64,000 bases of DNA from Oerskovia douganii (GCF_015142735.1 NZ_JACSPN010000001.1:266806-330805), one strand, 5' to 3'. Shown: positions 16,494-25,509, counted from the stretch's first letter. Program-made: numbers and translations. Notes: generated by a model from the sequence alone, not told the origin.

Positions 16494-17600
16494 TCAGCCG
16501 TCCTCCCGCCCGACTGCGTGGCGACCGTCCGCCGCAGCACCTCGGGGCGCGGCGGCGTCGGGCAGGGACGACGAGGCGGGGTCCGCGGCCGCAGCGGGTG
16601 GCGGCGGGTCCTCGATCGGCGCCGCGGTCCCGGCGAACCGCCGGGCCTCCTGTCCCGTGAGCAGGGTGGCCGGGACCGGCAGGCTGCGCAGCGTGCGTGC
16701 GAGCGTCGCTCCGTCCAGGTCGAGCCCGGCCTCGGCGGGGTCGTCGCCCGCGCCGGGCGAGGCGGCGGACGGGCGACGGACCGCGACCAGCACCAGGTTC
16801 CCGTAGCGGCGCCCCTTGAGCTGCCCGGGCTCGGCGATCAGGCCGACGTCGCCCCAGGCGTCCCGGTCGCGGGGCCCGTCGTCGGTGAGCGCGGCGACCG
16901 CCGTCGCGAGCTCCGCGCGGACCAGGGCCAGCGGCGGTCGGTCGGCGCAGTTCGCGAGGTACACCCCACCGGGCCGCAGGACCCGCAGGACGTCGCCCAC
17001 GAAGCCCGCCGTCGTGACGTGCCCGGGGGTCGTGTCGCCCGCGAAGACGTCACGGACGACGACGTCGACGCTCGCGTCCGGCAGCGTGGCGAGCTCTGCC
17101 CGGGCGTCTCCCGCACGGAGCCGCAGGCGGGGGGCGCGGGGGAGCGAGAACCACTCGCGCACCCGCGCGACGAGGTCGGCGTCCAGGTCCACCGCGAGCT
17201 GGCGGGAGTCCGGTCGTTCGTGCTCGACGTACCGGGCGAGGGTGCAGCCCGCGGCCCCCAGGTGCACGACCCGCAACGGTCCGGGGGGAAGCGCCGCGAG
17301 CACCGCTGCCATCTGCTGCATGTACTCGAACGTCAGCAGCCCCGGGTCCGCCAGGTCGAGGTGCGAGCTCGGCACCCCGTTGACGAGGAGGGTGACGCCT
17401 GTGCTGCCGTCCGGGTCGGGGACCAGGCGGGCGGTGCCGGTCGAGGTGCGGACCTCCTCGGTCGGCAGGTCCCGGGTGGTCCCGGCCCCCTGCTGCCGGG
17501 CCCCGGTGCGTCCCCGCCGAGCGGGCGGCGTCGGCTCTGTGGGTGGCGAGGAGGATGCTGAGGAACGACGCGGAGCGCGTCGGGTGGTCTTGCGGCCCAT
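16494..17600 (-). CDS. Spermidine synthase-like SAM-fold protein
   Basis: 368 residues. The central part (about 60-275) is a class I methyltransferase/spermidine synthase fold: VVHLGAAGCTLARYV (motif I, about 110-124), AVDLDADLV with the acidic ribose-binding end, AGDARAEL and VVVRDVFAG. In true spermidine synthases the last motif is D-x-x-D; here DVFAGD is close but not identical, so polyamine synthesis is unproven. The N-terminus is basic and disordered and the C-terminal 60 residues rich in A and P. ATG 17600 has TACGGT (minus, 17607-17612) six bases upstream, a leaderless start. Confidence 0.75.
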   Translation of the reverse strand: MGRKTTRRAPRRSSASSSPPTEPTPPARRGRTGARQQGAGTTRDLPTEEVRTSTGTARLVPDPDGSTGVTLLVNGVPSSHLDLADPGLLTFEYMQQMAAVLAALPPGPLRVVHLGAAGCTLARYVEHERPDSRQLAVDLDADLVARVREWFSLPRAPRLRLRAGDARAELATLPDASVDVVVRDVFAGDTTPGHVTTAGFVGDVLRVLRPGGVYLANCADRPPLALVRAELATAVAALTDDGPRDRDAWGDVGLIAEPGQLKGRRYGNLVLVAVRRPSAASPGAGDDPAEAGLDLDGATLARTLRSLPVPATLLTGQEARRFAGTAAPIEDPPPPAAAADPASSSLPDAAAPRGAAADGRHAVGREDG

Positions 17601-17606
17601 GGGTCA

Positions 17607-17612
17607 ACCGTA
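17607..17612 (-). promoter_or_regulatory. -10 element, leaderless spermidine-synthase-like gene
   Basis: TACGGT on the minus strand, six bases before the ATG. Confidence 0.55.
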
Positions 17613-17655
17613 GGGGCTCGAGCGACGGGACCCGTCCACCGGACCCGCCGGGCGA

Positions 17656-17684
17656 TTGACAGGATCGAACAGGTGTTCGATCAT
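17656..17684 (+). promoter_or_regulatory. SOS promoter of the HEPN-dinB pair
   Basis: TTGACA (17656-17661), 17-base spacer, GATCAT (17679-17684). The perfect 16-base palindrome TCGAACAGGTGTTCGA (17665-17680), a LexA operator, fills the spacer. Confidence 0.85.
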
Positions 17685-17703
17685 GGATGACGGAGGTGTT
17701 CGT

Positions 17704-18150
17704 ATGACCACGCAGCACAGAGCGCTCCCCGGTGCGGGGATCGTCGCCCCGGACGTCGCCCGCCTCCTGGCCCGCGCGGACGCCGAGCTCGTCGCGGCCG
17801 GTCTCACGGCTGATCCTGCGGAGCGCTTCGTGCACTCGCACCTCGGTGCGCTGCGTGCCGCGGCGGCCGTGGTGGCTCTCCGGGGCAGACCGCCGGCGCG
17901 CTCCCGGGCGCGCTCGGTCTGGGACATGCTCGCTCTCGTCGAGCCAGGCCTGGCCCCCTGGTCGCTGTACTTCGCGGGCGGGGCCCGGACCCGTGCGGCG
18001 GTCGACGCCGGGAGGTTCGACGCGGTCGAGGCGCGGCGGGCGGACGAGATCATGGCCTGCGCGGAGGACTTCCGCGACGAGGTCGCCATGCTCGTCGACC
18101 CCGACGTCGGGTTCGTCCGCCACCCGTCGCTGCAGGTCGTGGCCTCGTGA
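17704..18150 (+). CDS. SAV_6107-type HEPN domain protein, SOS-controlled
   Basis: 148-residue all-helical protein matching the SAV_6107 HEPN family found beside dinB in actinobacteria. HEPN domains are often RNases or nucleotide-binding helpers. An R-x4-H string (RFVHSH, about residues 41-46) fits the HEPN RNase pattern, but lies nearer the N-terminus than usual, so catalytic use is doubtful. Other conserved-looking parts are RSVWDMLALVEP and the final VGFVRHPSLQV. ATG 17704 follows CGGAGG. A LexA operator lies within its promoter and dinB follows 22 bases after its stop, so both should be induced by DNA damage. Confidence 0.75.
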   Translation: MTTQHRALPGAGIVAPDVARLLARADAELVAAGLTADPAERFVHSHLGALRAAAAVVALRGRPPARSRARSVWDMLALVEPGLAPWSLYFAGGARTRAAVDAGRFDAVEARRADEIMACAEDFRDEVAMLVDPDVGFVRHPSLQVVAS

Positions 18151-18172
18151 CCCGTCTCGTGCCGGGTCTGCC

Positions 18173-19432
18173 GTGAGCCGGGGGCCCCGGGCCGTCCTGA
18201 CCCGCCGGGACTGGGGGGACGACGAGACGGGCTGCTCGATCCTGCACGTCGACATGGACGCCTTCTTCGCCTCGGTCGAGCTCACCCGCCGACCGGAGCT
18301 CGTGGGGCGCCCCGTCATCGTCGGCGGTGCCGAGCGCAGCGTCGTCCTCGCGGCCACGTACGAGGCCCGCGCCTTCGGCGTCCACTCGGCCATGCCCATG
18401 GCGCTCGCCCGACGCCTGTGCCCCCAGGCCGTCGTCGTGCCCCCGGACCACGGGGCGTACCAGGACGCGTCGCGGGCGGTCATGGAGATCGTCCGCGAGA
18501 TCACGGCCCTGGTCGAGCAGATCAGCATCGACGAGGCCTTCCTCGACGTGAGCGGCGCACGTCGCAGGCTCGGTGCGCCGACGCTCATCGCGCAGGCCCT
18601 GCGGGCGAGGGTCCGGGCGGAGGTCGGCATCACGTGCTCGGTGGGGATCGCCTCGACCAAGTTCGTCGCCAAGCTCGCGTCGACGCACGCCAAGCCGGAC
18701 GGCATGCTGCTGATCCCCGCGGCGGCGACCGTCGACTTCCTGCGCACGCTGCCCGTGGGTGCGTTGTGGGGCGTCGGGGAACGGACGGAGAAGGTCCTCG
18801 CCGGCTGGGGCATCTCGACCGTCGCCGAGCTCGCCGACACCGACGTCGCGACGTTGCAGGCCGCGGTCGGGAAGGCTGCCGGCGCACACCTCCACGACCT
18901 CGCCTGGGGGAGGGACCCGCGTCCCGTCGACCCGGGACGGACCGAGCAGAGCATCGGTGCCGAGACGACGTTCGCGCAGGACCTCTACGACCCTGCCGTC
19001 ATCGGGTCGGCGCTGCTGGGTCTCGCGGACCGCTGTGCGACGCGGCTGCGCAGCCAGTCGTTCGTCGCCCGCACCGTCTCGGTCAAGGTCCGGACCTCGG
19101 ACTTCCGGACGCTCACCAGGTCGCGGACGCTCGCGTCGCCGACCGACGTCGCGCAGGAGATCCACGCCGTGGCTCTCGAGCTCGTCCGCGGGGTGGACCG
19201 GCGCGGTCTGCCGGTCCGGCTCGTCGGGGTGCGCGCGGAGGGCCTCGAGCGCCGGGAGGACGCGGTCGAGCAGCCGACCCTCGAGGAGTCGGTCCGGGAG
19301 GGCGCGGGTGCCCAGAGAGCCGCGGAGCGCACCCTGGACCAGATCCGGGGCCGTTTCGGGATGAATTCGATCGGACCCGCGTCCACCCGTCGACGCTCGA
19401 CTACCACCGGGGCAGATGTAGAACTATCCTGA
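18173..19432 (+). CDS. dinB: DNA polymerase IV (Y family)
   Basis: Translesion polymerase of 419 residues. Catalytic acidic motifs are HVDMDAFFASVE (about 24-35) and SIDEAFLDVS (about 120), with the steric-gate aromatic in the first. The thumb helix-hairpin-helix (GVGERTEKVLAGWGI) and little-finger domain follow. The C-terminus ends in a basic S/T/R-rich tail without a clear clamp-binding motif. GTG 18173 is the first good start ahead of the catalytic motif; Shine-Dalgarno is weak, suggesting coupling to the HEPN gene 22 bases upstream. SOS control comes from the operator at 17665-17680. Likely source of damage-induced mutagenesis. Confidence 0.92.
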   Translation: MSRGPRAVLTRRDWGDDETGCSILHVDMDAFFASVELTRRPELVGRPVIVGGAERSVVLAATYEARAFGVHSAMPMALARRLCPQAVVVPPDHGAYQDASRAVMEIVREITALVEQISIDEAFLDVSGARRRLGAPTLIAQALRARVRAEVGITCSVGIASTKFVAKLASTHAKPDGMLLIPAAATVDFLRTLPVGALWGVGERTEKVLAGWGISTVAELADTDVATLQAAVGKAAGAHLHDLAWGRDPRPVDPGRTEQSIGAETTFAQDLYDPAVIGSALLGLADRCATRLRSQSFVARTVSVKVRTSDFRTLTRSRTLASPTDVAQEIHAVALELVRGVDRRGLPVRLVGVRAEGLERREDAVEQPTLEESVREGAGAQRAAERTLDQIRGRFGMNSIGPASTRRRSTTTGADVELS

Positions 19433-19469
19433 GGGGGACACATTCAACCGCTGAGAACCGGGGGTGCCC

Positions 19470-19874
19470 ATGCCTCTGTCAGAGTACGAGCAGCGCGTAC
19501 TGGAACAGATGGAAAGAGCGCTGACCTCGGATGATCCGCGGTTGGCGACGACGCTTCAGTCGAGCCCCCGCAAGTCCGGGTTGCGCTACGTCGCGGCAGG
19601 GATCGGAGTGGTCGGCGGCCTGCTGCTGCTGGTCCTCGGCGCCGCGACCGCCTCGCCCGTCCTGGGGGTCATCGGGTTCGTCGTGATGTTCGCCGGGGTC
19701 GCCTTCGCGTTCTCCGCGCCCCGCAAGTCCGCGACCGGACCGGTGGGTGTGGTGGACCAGGACGGCAAGGTGACTCCGCCCAGGGCTCCCGCCAAGCGCG
19801 GTGCGCCTCGTCAGGGCTTCATCAACCGACTGGAAGAGCGGTGGGACCGTCGGCGCGAGCAGGGCGGTCGCTGA
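19470..19874 (+). CDS. DUF3040 membrane protein
   Basis: 134 residues, the DUF3040 family that sits upstream of the dcw cluster in many actinobacteria. It begins MPLSEYEQRVLEQMERAL, then has two adjacent membrane segments (about 45-85) and a basic cytoplasmic tail ending RRREQGGR. ATG 19470 matches the family's N-terminus; GTG 19464 is two codons longer. Its 3' end overlaps the convergent transglutaminase gene by 53 bases. Function unknown. Confidence 0.85.
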   Translation: MPLSEYEQRVLEQMERALTSDDPRLATTLQSSPRKSGLRYVAAGIGVVGGLLLLVLGAATASPVLGVIGFVVMFAGVAFAFSAPRKSATGPVGVVDQDGKVTPPRAPAKRGAPRQGFINRLEERWDRRREQGGR

Positions 19875-22167
19875 GCTCGTCCCGCACGCCGCTGACCACC
19901 GCGTCGCGCCACGCGACGAGCTGCGTCGGTGAGGAAGCCGACCAGCTGCGCGCGTAGCGCTGGGCCTCGAGCTCGGAGGTCAGCGCGACCAGGGCGTCCG
20001 TCGTGGGGTCGGAGAGGCGGCGTCCGGTCCTCTCCTCGACCTGACGTGCCACGGCGGCAGGAACGTTGCGCAGGGTCACCGACCTCTGCCAGCGGACACC
20101 CAGTCGGTCGAGGTCCTGGACGAGGTCCGTCCAGGTGGACTCCACGTCGGGCTCCGGTGCCACGGACCTGCGGCGTCGGGCCAGGACCCATCCCAGCGCT
20201 GACAGGACGAGGACCACGACGAGCGCGAGCGCTCCCATCACCCAGCCGCGTCCTGCGGACGTCGGCTCGTCGGTGCCCCCGAGGCCCGCGCCGGCGGACG
20301 GCGCGGTCGTCTGGACGGTCCCGGGTGACGCCTCCGGCCGGCCGAGGTTCGTCGGCACGTCGCCCGGCGCGGGCGTGGTCCCGTTGCCCGGGGTGCCGAT
20401 GAGCGGGTCGGCCCAGGAGGGCACCGGGCCGGCCTGGACCGCCGGGGTCGGCTCGAACCGGACCCAGCCGTGGCCCGGGAAGTAGAGCTCAGGCCAGGCG
20501 TGCGAGTCCTTCCCCGTCACCTGGTAGACCGAGCGGCTCGTCCGTTCGCCGGGGAGGAATCCGACCGCGAGGCGCGCCGGGATGCCCAGGGTGCGGGCCA
20601 TCATGGTCATGGAGGTGGCGAACTGGACGCAGTAGCCCTCCCTGTCCTGGAGGAAGTTCCAGACCGTGTCGTCGGTCTCACCGTCCGGCACCGTCGTGGA
20701 GTACGTGAAGTTGCTGCCGTCGCGGAAGAACGACTGCAGGGCGACGCCCGCGTCGTAGCGGCTCGTCGTGCCTGCGGTGATCTCCTCGGCGAGAGCACGG
20801 ATCCGGTCCCGGTAGGGCGTGTCGGGGACCTCGACGAGGTGGGGGTCGTCCAGGTCGTCACCCGTGCTGGACCTCAGCGCACCGGCGGTGAGGTCTCGGG
20901 CGAAGACCTCGAACGAGTAGGTCATCCCGGGCGCCGTCGCGGTGTTGCCGGTCACCTCGTCACGGGCCTCGTCGTAGAACCACTCGCCGTCCACGTCGAC
21001 GGACCGAGGCTCGGTGGGCAGGACGAGCTTCTCGTCGCGCAGGGTCCTGAGCGTCACGTCGACCGTCCGGGGGGCGGTCGCCCCCGAGGTCGCGGGGGAC
21101 TCGGGCCACAGGACCTGGTCGGGGTCGACCTGGGGGCCCTGCGCCGAGTCTCCGCGGCGCCAGCCGCGACCGTCGAAGCCGGTCAGCGTGAACATGCGCA
21201 GCGGACCGATGCTGGTGCTGCTGGTGCCCAGGGCCGTGTCCTGGGGGAACTCGTACGTCAGGGCGACCTCGTCCGACCGGGCGCCGAGGTTCTGCTCCAT
21301 GTCGAGGTCGCTCGCGAGGCGCACGGTCGGGCCTGCGCTGGTGAAGAAGGACGACCACGGTGAGCGCAGGACCTGAGGGATCGCGCCGGCCGCCGTGCCC
21401 GCGACGAGGGCGAGCACGGCGATGGTCGCTGTCGACGCCAGGACCCCGGCGGCTCGCACCCCGTGCGTCGCAGGACGGACAGGGGTCGTCTGCGAGCCCT
21501 GCCGGCGGGGTGTGCGGTGCGGGTTGTCGACCGCGACGAGCAGGAGCAGGGCGGTGACCGTGACGACGAAGACCACCGGGGGGACCGAGCCCTCGATGAC
21601 GAGCGGCGGGAGCCACAGGGCCAGGAGCGGGAGCGCCGCGGCGGCGGGGAGGCGCAGCCCGCCCACGACGAGGTCCGTGACGAGGAAGACGAGCACCGTC
21701 CCGGCCACCGCGATGAGGGCGAGGGGGAACGAGGCGTCGATCGGGGCGACCTCCTCGACGATCAGGCGCTGACCGGCCGTGAAGCGCGCGAGCAGCCGGT
21801 CCACGCTCGCGCTGCTGATCGCCAGGTCGACGCCGCGGGACGTCGGCCCCCCGAACGCGGCGAGGAGCGCCCAGCAGCCCACGAGCAGGCCTACGAGGGT
21901 CGGCACGAGTCCTCGGAACCCGACGTCGTGACGTCGGCGTCGTCCGTCCTGTCCGCGGCCCAGCAGCAGGCGTGTCCCGCAGGTCACGACGGCGAGGCCC
22001 AGGACGAACCAGGTGCCCGTCCCGGTCCAGTCGCCCGGGCCGATGAGCAACGAGAGCGCGCGGAAGGACGCGAGCGTCGCGACGGTCACGAGGACCGTGG
22101 TCGCGACGACGCGTCGGACGGTGGCTCGCTGGACCTCGTGGTCCGTCCGCGGGGACGTGGCGGTCAC
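19822..22167 (-). CDS. Transglutaminase-like membrane protein (TgpA type)
   Basis: 781 residues. Several N-terminal membrane helices (about 20-240), a large extracytoplasmic region with a transglutaminase/protease core (cysteine in REGYCVQFATSM, about 520; histidine in DSHAWPELYFPG and an acidic residue after it), then a Pro/Gly-rich linker, one more membrane helix (about 665-685) and a cytoplasmic tail. Such proteins accompany MoxR and DUF58 genes and may modify or crosslink envelope proteins; the substrate is unknown. GTG 22167 overlaps the DUF58 stop (GTGA). It forms the last gene of a three-gene operon. Confidence 0.87.
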   Translation of the reverse strand: MTATSPRTDHEVQRATVRRVVATTVLVTVATLASFRALSLLIGPGDWTGTGTWFVLGLAVVTCGTRLLLGRGQDGRRRRHDVGFRGLVPTLVGLLVGCWALLAAFGGPTSRGVDLAISSASVDRLLARFTAGQRLIVEEVAPIDASFPLALIAVAGTVLVFLVTDLVVGGLRLPAAAALPLLALWLPPLVIEGSVPPVVFVVTVTALLLLVAVDNPHRTPRRQGSQTTPVRPATHGVRAAGVLASTATIAVLALVAGTAAGAIPQVLRSPWSSFFTSAGPTVRLASDLDMEQNLGARSDEVALTYEFPQDTALGTSSTSIGPLRMFTLTGFDGRGWRRGDSAQGPQVDPDQVLWPESPATSGATAPRTVDVTLRTLRDEKLVLPTEPRSVDVDGEWFYDEARDEVTGNTATAPGMTYSFEVFARDLTAGALRSSTGDDLDDPHLVEVPDTPYRDRIRALAEEITAGTTSRYDAGVALQSFFRDGSNFTYSTTVPDGETDDTVWNFLQDREGYCVQFATSMTMMARTLGIPARLAVGFLPGERTSRSVYQVTGKDSHAWPELYFPGHGWVRFEPTPAVQAGPVPSWADPLIGTPGNGTTPAPGDVPTNLGRPEASPGTVQTTAPSAGAGLGGTDEPTSAGRGWVMGALALVVVLVLSALGWVLARRRRSVAPEPDVESTWTDLVQDLDRLGVRWQRSVTLRNVPAAVARQVEERTGRRLSDPTTDALVALTSELEAQRYARSWSASSPTQLVAWRDAVVSGVRDELSDRPARADGPTALPVG

Positions 22168-23489
22168 CGGCGCTCCTCCATGAGTCGGTTCCAGGCGGCG
22201 GAGATGGTGCTCGTCCGCGGGTCGACGGCCACGGCGTGCCAGCCGACCGCACGCAGAGTGGTCAACGAGTCCTCGAGCGCGGCGTCCGGGAGCGGGCCCG
22301 GGGCGACGACGAGCGCCCAGTGGTCACCGGTGCCGGCCATGGGGGCGACGGCGGACGTGGAGAGCGGGCCCAGGGGGGCGAGCACGGCGACCGTGAGCTC
22401 ACCGGGGCGCCGCGATGCTCGCAGCGCGTCCGCGGTCGTCGCGAGCGCGCGCTCGGCGTCCCGCGGGCTCGTGTGCCCCTCGAGGTCGATCGTGTCGTCG
22501 AGGAGCTGGGCCGCGCGTTCGCTGCGGCGTCCCGTCGACTGCGGGAAGGTGCCGACCGCGGGAGCCGCAGAGGACGTGACGAGCCGGACCGGGTGGCCCG
22601 CCGCGAGCAGCATGACGGCGACGGACGCCGCGGCCTCGATCGCCCACTCGCCGTCCTGGGCCGTGCTCGAGGCACGGTCCGTGCCCGGAGGAGGCAACGT
22701 GCCCCGGTCGAGGAGGACGGTCACGGGAGGCATGCCGGCGTTCTCGTCGGTCCGCACCATGAGCTGGCCCCGTCGGGCGGCGGTGGCCCAGTGCACCCGC
22801 CGTGGGTCGTCTCCCGCGACGTAGTCACGCAGGACGCTGTCGTCGCTCGACGAGGCGCGGGCTCCGCTCGCGGACCGGGCGAGGTCCCCGAAGGCACGCG
22901 ACCCGCGCACCTCCAGGCCCGTCGTCCGGGGCCTCACCGAGACCGTGCTGGCCTCGCCGAGGGGTTGGACGGCCCGGACGAGGCCGAACAGGTCCACCCG
23001 GCTCGTCAGGACGGGGCCGAGCGCCCACCGGCCTCGGTGCTCCGGGCGCAGCCGGTAGCGCACGGCGATCCGGTCGGGGTGGGACACGACCTGTGCGCGG
23101 AGCGCGTCGTGCTCGCAGAGCTCGCCCGCTGCCTGCTCGCTGATCTGGAGCCGCGAGAGCCGACCGAGCGCGGTGGCCGTCGGTGAGACGGGGGAGACGA
23201 GGAGCCGGGTCGTGACCTGGCTCCCGCGGACCGCGGGGTCCGGCTCCACCCGGCGGGAGACCCGCAGGGCCCCCGGGCCGCGGTCGATGCGACGGGCCAG
23301 CATCCAGGTCCAGGCGGCGGCCACGACGAGGAGGCCCGCGGCCCCGAGTCCCACGACGTCCGTCAGGCCGAGCACCGTGCCGGCGACGACGAGCACGAGG
23401 CCCGCTGCGAGGACGGCGGTGCCCCGGACGGTGGGGCGGACCTGCGAGAGCCTGCCGGGGATCCGGGGTCCGGTACGGAGCCCAGGCAC
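22164..23489 (-). CDS. DUF58 domain protein
   Basis: 441 residues with two close N-terminal membrane helices (about 20-65) and a DUF58 domain that resembles a von Willebrand A fold. The family signature DYVAGDDPRRVHWATAARRGQLMV lies near residue 230 (key part DDPRRVHW). It is expected to be a MoxR partner. Start GTG 23489 lies one base after the moxR stop; its own stop overlaps the transglutaminase start, so all three genes are coupled. Confidence 0.88.
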   Translation of the reverse strand: MPGLRTGPRIPGRLSQVRPTVRGTAVLAAGLVLVVAGTVLGLTDVVGLGAAGLLVVAAAWTWMLARRIDRGPGALRVSRRVEPDPAVRGSQVTTRLLVSPVSPTATALGRLSRLQISEQAAGELCEHDALRAQVVSHPDRIAVRYRLRPEHRGRWALGPVLTSRVDLFGLVRAVQPLGEASTVSVRPRTTGLEVRGSRAFGDLARSASGARASSSDDSVLRDYVAGDDPRRVHWATAARRGQLMVRTDENAGMPPVTVLLDRGTLPPPGTDRASSTAQDGEWAIEAAASVAVMLLAAGHPVRLVTSSAAPAVGTFPQSTGRRSERAAQLLDDTIDLEGHTSPRDAERALATTADALRASRRPGELTVAVLAPLGPLSTSAVAPMAGTGDHWALVVAPGPLPDAALEDSLTTLRAVGWHAVAVDPRTSTISAAWNRLMEERR

Positions 23490-23490
23490 G

Positions 23491-24495
23491 TCAGTGGCGT
23501 TCTGTCGCGGGACGGGCCGGGATCGGGGTCCGCTCGACGATCGAGCGGACCACGTGCTCGGTCGTGTGGCCCGCGAGGCGGGACTCGTTGGACAGGATCA
23601 GCCGGTGCGCGAGGACCGGGATCGCGAGGAGCTGGACGTCGTCGGGCAGGACGTGGTCGCGGCCGGCCATCGCGGCGACCGACTTGGCCGCGCGGAGCAG
23701 CTGGAGCGAGGTGCGGGGGGAGGCGCCGAGCTTGAGGCCGGGGTGCTCACGGGTCTCGGTCACGAGCGCGAGCACGTAGCGCTTGACGGCCGGAGAGGCG
23801 TAGACCGAGCGGACGAGCTGCGCGAAACGCAGGATCGTCTCCCCGTCCACGACGGGGGTGATGTGCTCGAGAGGGTTGTCCGACTCCTGCCGGTCGAGCA
23901 TCTCGAGCTCGGCGTCGAGGCCGGGGTACCCGACCGTGAGGCGGGCCATGAACCGGTCGCGCTGCGCCTCGGGCAGGGGGTAGGTGCCCTCCATCTCGAC
24001 CGGGTTCTGGGTCGCGACGACGAGGAAGGGGCGGGGGAGCCGGTGCGTCGTGCCGTCGACCGTCGTCTGACCCTCCTCCATGCACTCGAGGAGGGCGGAC
24101 TGCGTCTTGGGCGAGGCGCGGTTGATCTCGTCGCCGATGACGATGTTGGCGAACACGGGTCCCGGGCGGAACTCGAAGTCGTGGGTCTCCGTGCGGAAGA
24201 TGTTGACGCCCGTGAGGTCGCTGGGCAGCAGGTCCGGGGTGAACTGGATGCGCCCGACCTGGCAGTCGATCGTCCGGGCCAGGGCCTTGGCGAGCGTCGT
24301 CTTGCCGACTCCCGGGACGTCCTCGAGGAGGAGGTGCCCCTCCGCCAGCAGGACGGCCACCGTCAGGTGCACGAGCTCCGGTCGTCCGGAGATCACCGAC
24401 TCGATCCTCGTCCGGATCCGCGCGGTCGCCTCGACGAGTTCGCCGAGGGGATCGATCCCGTCGCGCCGTGGCGCGGTCGAGTAGTCGGTGAGCAC
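23491..24495 (-). CDS. MoxR-type AAA+ ATPase
   Basis: 334 residues. Walker A is EDVPGVGKTTLAKAL (about 60-74), Walker B IVIGDEINRASPKTQ, sensor VVATQNPVEMEGTYPLPEAQRDRF. MoxR ATPases act as chaperones that activate a VWA/DUF58 partner. GTG 24495 is chosen because GGAGG lies upstream and the protein then begins just before the AAA domain; longer frames are not supported. A -10 hexamer TAGGCT (minus strand, 24536-24541) precedes it. The operon runs away from the dcw cluster. Confidence 0.92.
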   Translation of the reverse strand: MLTDYSTAPRRDGIDPLGELVEATARIRTRIESVISGRPELVHLTVAVLLAEGHLLLEDVPGVGKTTLAKALARTIDCQVGRIQFTPDLLPSDLTGVNIFRTETHDFEFRPGPVFANIVIGDEINRASPKTQSALLECMEEGQTTVDGTTHRLPRPFLVVATQNPVEMEGTYPLPEAQRDRFMARLTVGYPGLDAELEMLDRQESDNPLEHITPVVDGETILRFAQLVRSVYASPAVKRYVLALVTETREHPGLKLGASPRTSLQLLRAAKSVAAMAGRDHVLPDDVQLLAIPVLAHRLILSNESRLAGHTTEHVVRSIVERTPIPARPATERH

Positions 24496-24535
24496 GAGAA
24501 CCTCCGTCGGGTCACGCCTGGCGTCTGGAATGTCG

Positions 24536-24541
24536 AGCCTA
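24536..24541 (-). promoter_or_regulatory. -10 element of moxR operon
   Basis: TAGGCT on the minus strand about 40 bases before the moxR start, leaving room for a Shine-Dalgarno leader. Confidence 0.4.
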
Positions 24542-24745
24542 GTTGACCATTCTCCCCACGACCCTCCACGTCCGGATCCCGAAACGGCTCGAGGGGTCGT
24601 ACCGCGCCGGGACGAGCCGGGCGTACGGGGCGAAGTCGTCGTCGAGGAGGGCGAGGGCTCGCCGGACGCCCCACTTCGCTCCATGCCCTCTGACCTGCGG
24701 AGATTTCGCGAAGAGGGGTGAAATGGACGCGATATCCCAGGCCGG

Positions 24746-24775
24746 GTGGAGGCTTGTGGAGTACTGTGGAGGGCG
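24746..24775 (+). promoter_or_regulatory. MraZ-type operator, three decamer repeats
   Basis: GTGGAG recurs at 24746, 24756 and 24766, a strict 10-base period (GTGGAGGCTT, GTGGAGTACT, GTGGAGGGCG). This is the layout of MraZ binding repeats (TGGG/TGGA plus five-base spacers), just before mraZ, and implies autoregulation. Confidence 0.75.
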
Positions 24776-24802
24776 AGGGATCAGGCGGGGAGGTGAAGTC
24801 GG

Positions 24803-25267
24803 ATGAACGAGTCGTTCAGCGGTTCTCCGAGCCTGCTCCTCGGGACGTTCACCCCTCGGCTCGACGACAAGGGACGACTCATCCTGCCTGCGAAGTTCCG
24901 TGGACAGCTCGCCTCGGGGCTGGTCATGACCCGGGGGCAGGAGCGTTGCCTCTTCCTGCTGCCGATGGACGAGTTCCGCCGGATGTACGACCAGATCCGG
25001 CAGGCACCCGTCACGAGCAAGCAGGCGCGGGACTACCTCCGCGTCTTCCTGTCGGGGGCCAGCGACGAGATCCCGGACAAGCAGGGCAGGGTCTCGATCC
25101 CGGCCCCGCTGCGGGCCTACGCGGGGCTCGACCGGGACGTCGCGGTGATCGGCGCCGGCACGCGCGTCGAGATCTGGGACGCCACCGCGTGGGAGACCTA
25201 CCTCGCCGAGCAGGAGGCCGAGTACGCCTCCACGGCCGAGGAGGTGCTGCCCGCACTGCGTTTCTGA
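24803..25267 (+). CDS. mraZ: Cell-division regulator MraZ
   Basis: 154 residues with two SpoVT-AbrB-type half domains: [19 protein letters not shown] (about 14-32) and [18 protein letters not shown] (about 90). Each holds the D-x-K/Q-G-R loop that contacts DNA. It represses the dcw operon by binding direct repeats upstream; three such repeats lie at 24746-24775. ATG follows GGGGAGGTGAAG. First gene of the dcw cluster. Confidence 0.95.
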   Translation: MNESFSGSPSLLLGTFTPRLDDKGRLILPAKFRGQLASGLVMTRGQERCLFLLPMDEFRRMYDQIRQAPVTSKQARDYLRVFLSGASDEIPDKQGRVSIPAPLRAYAGLDRDVAVIGAGTRVEIWDATAWETYLAEQEAEYASTAEEVLPALRF

Positions 25268-25509
25268 CCCTGGACCTCGTACGACCACTGCACAGCACGC
25301 AGCAACGAGCAGCACGACCGGCCGAGGTGACGAGGCTCCGCACGATGAGGCCTCCTCCCGCCCGCTCTGGCGCACTTCCCCGGTGCCAGAACGGTCGCGG
25401 AGGGAGACCTGGTCGGGCGGGGCCGTCCCCCGCAGGACGCACGGCCCGCAGCAACCGAACCACCGGATCGACCCCGCAGCACCACAGGACCGAACAGGAA
25501 GGAGGCGTC
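25268..25509 (+). ncRNA. mraZ-rsmH leader, candidate mraW RNA motif
   Basis: 242 non-coding bases inside an otherwise packed operon. Actinobacteria carry the mraW RNA motif at this place, ahead of rsmH (mraW). A hairpin pairs TCTGGC (25366-25371) with GCCAGA (25385-25390) around a loop containing CACTTCCCC, and a second region at 25420-25450 is rich in complementary G and C runs. I cannot align it to the Rfam model, so identity rests on position and the hairpin. Confidence 0.45.
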
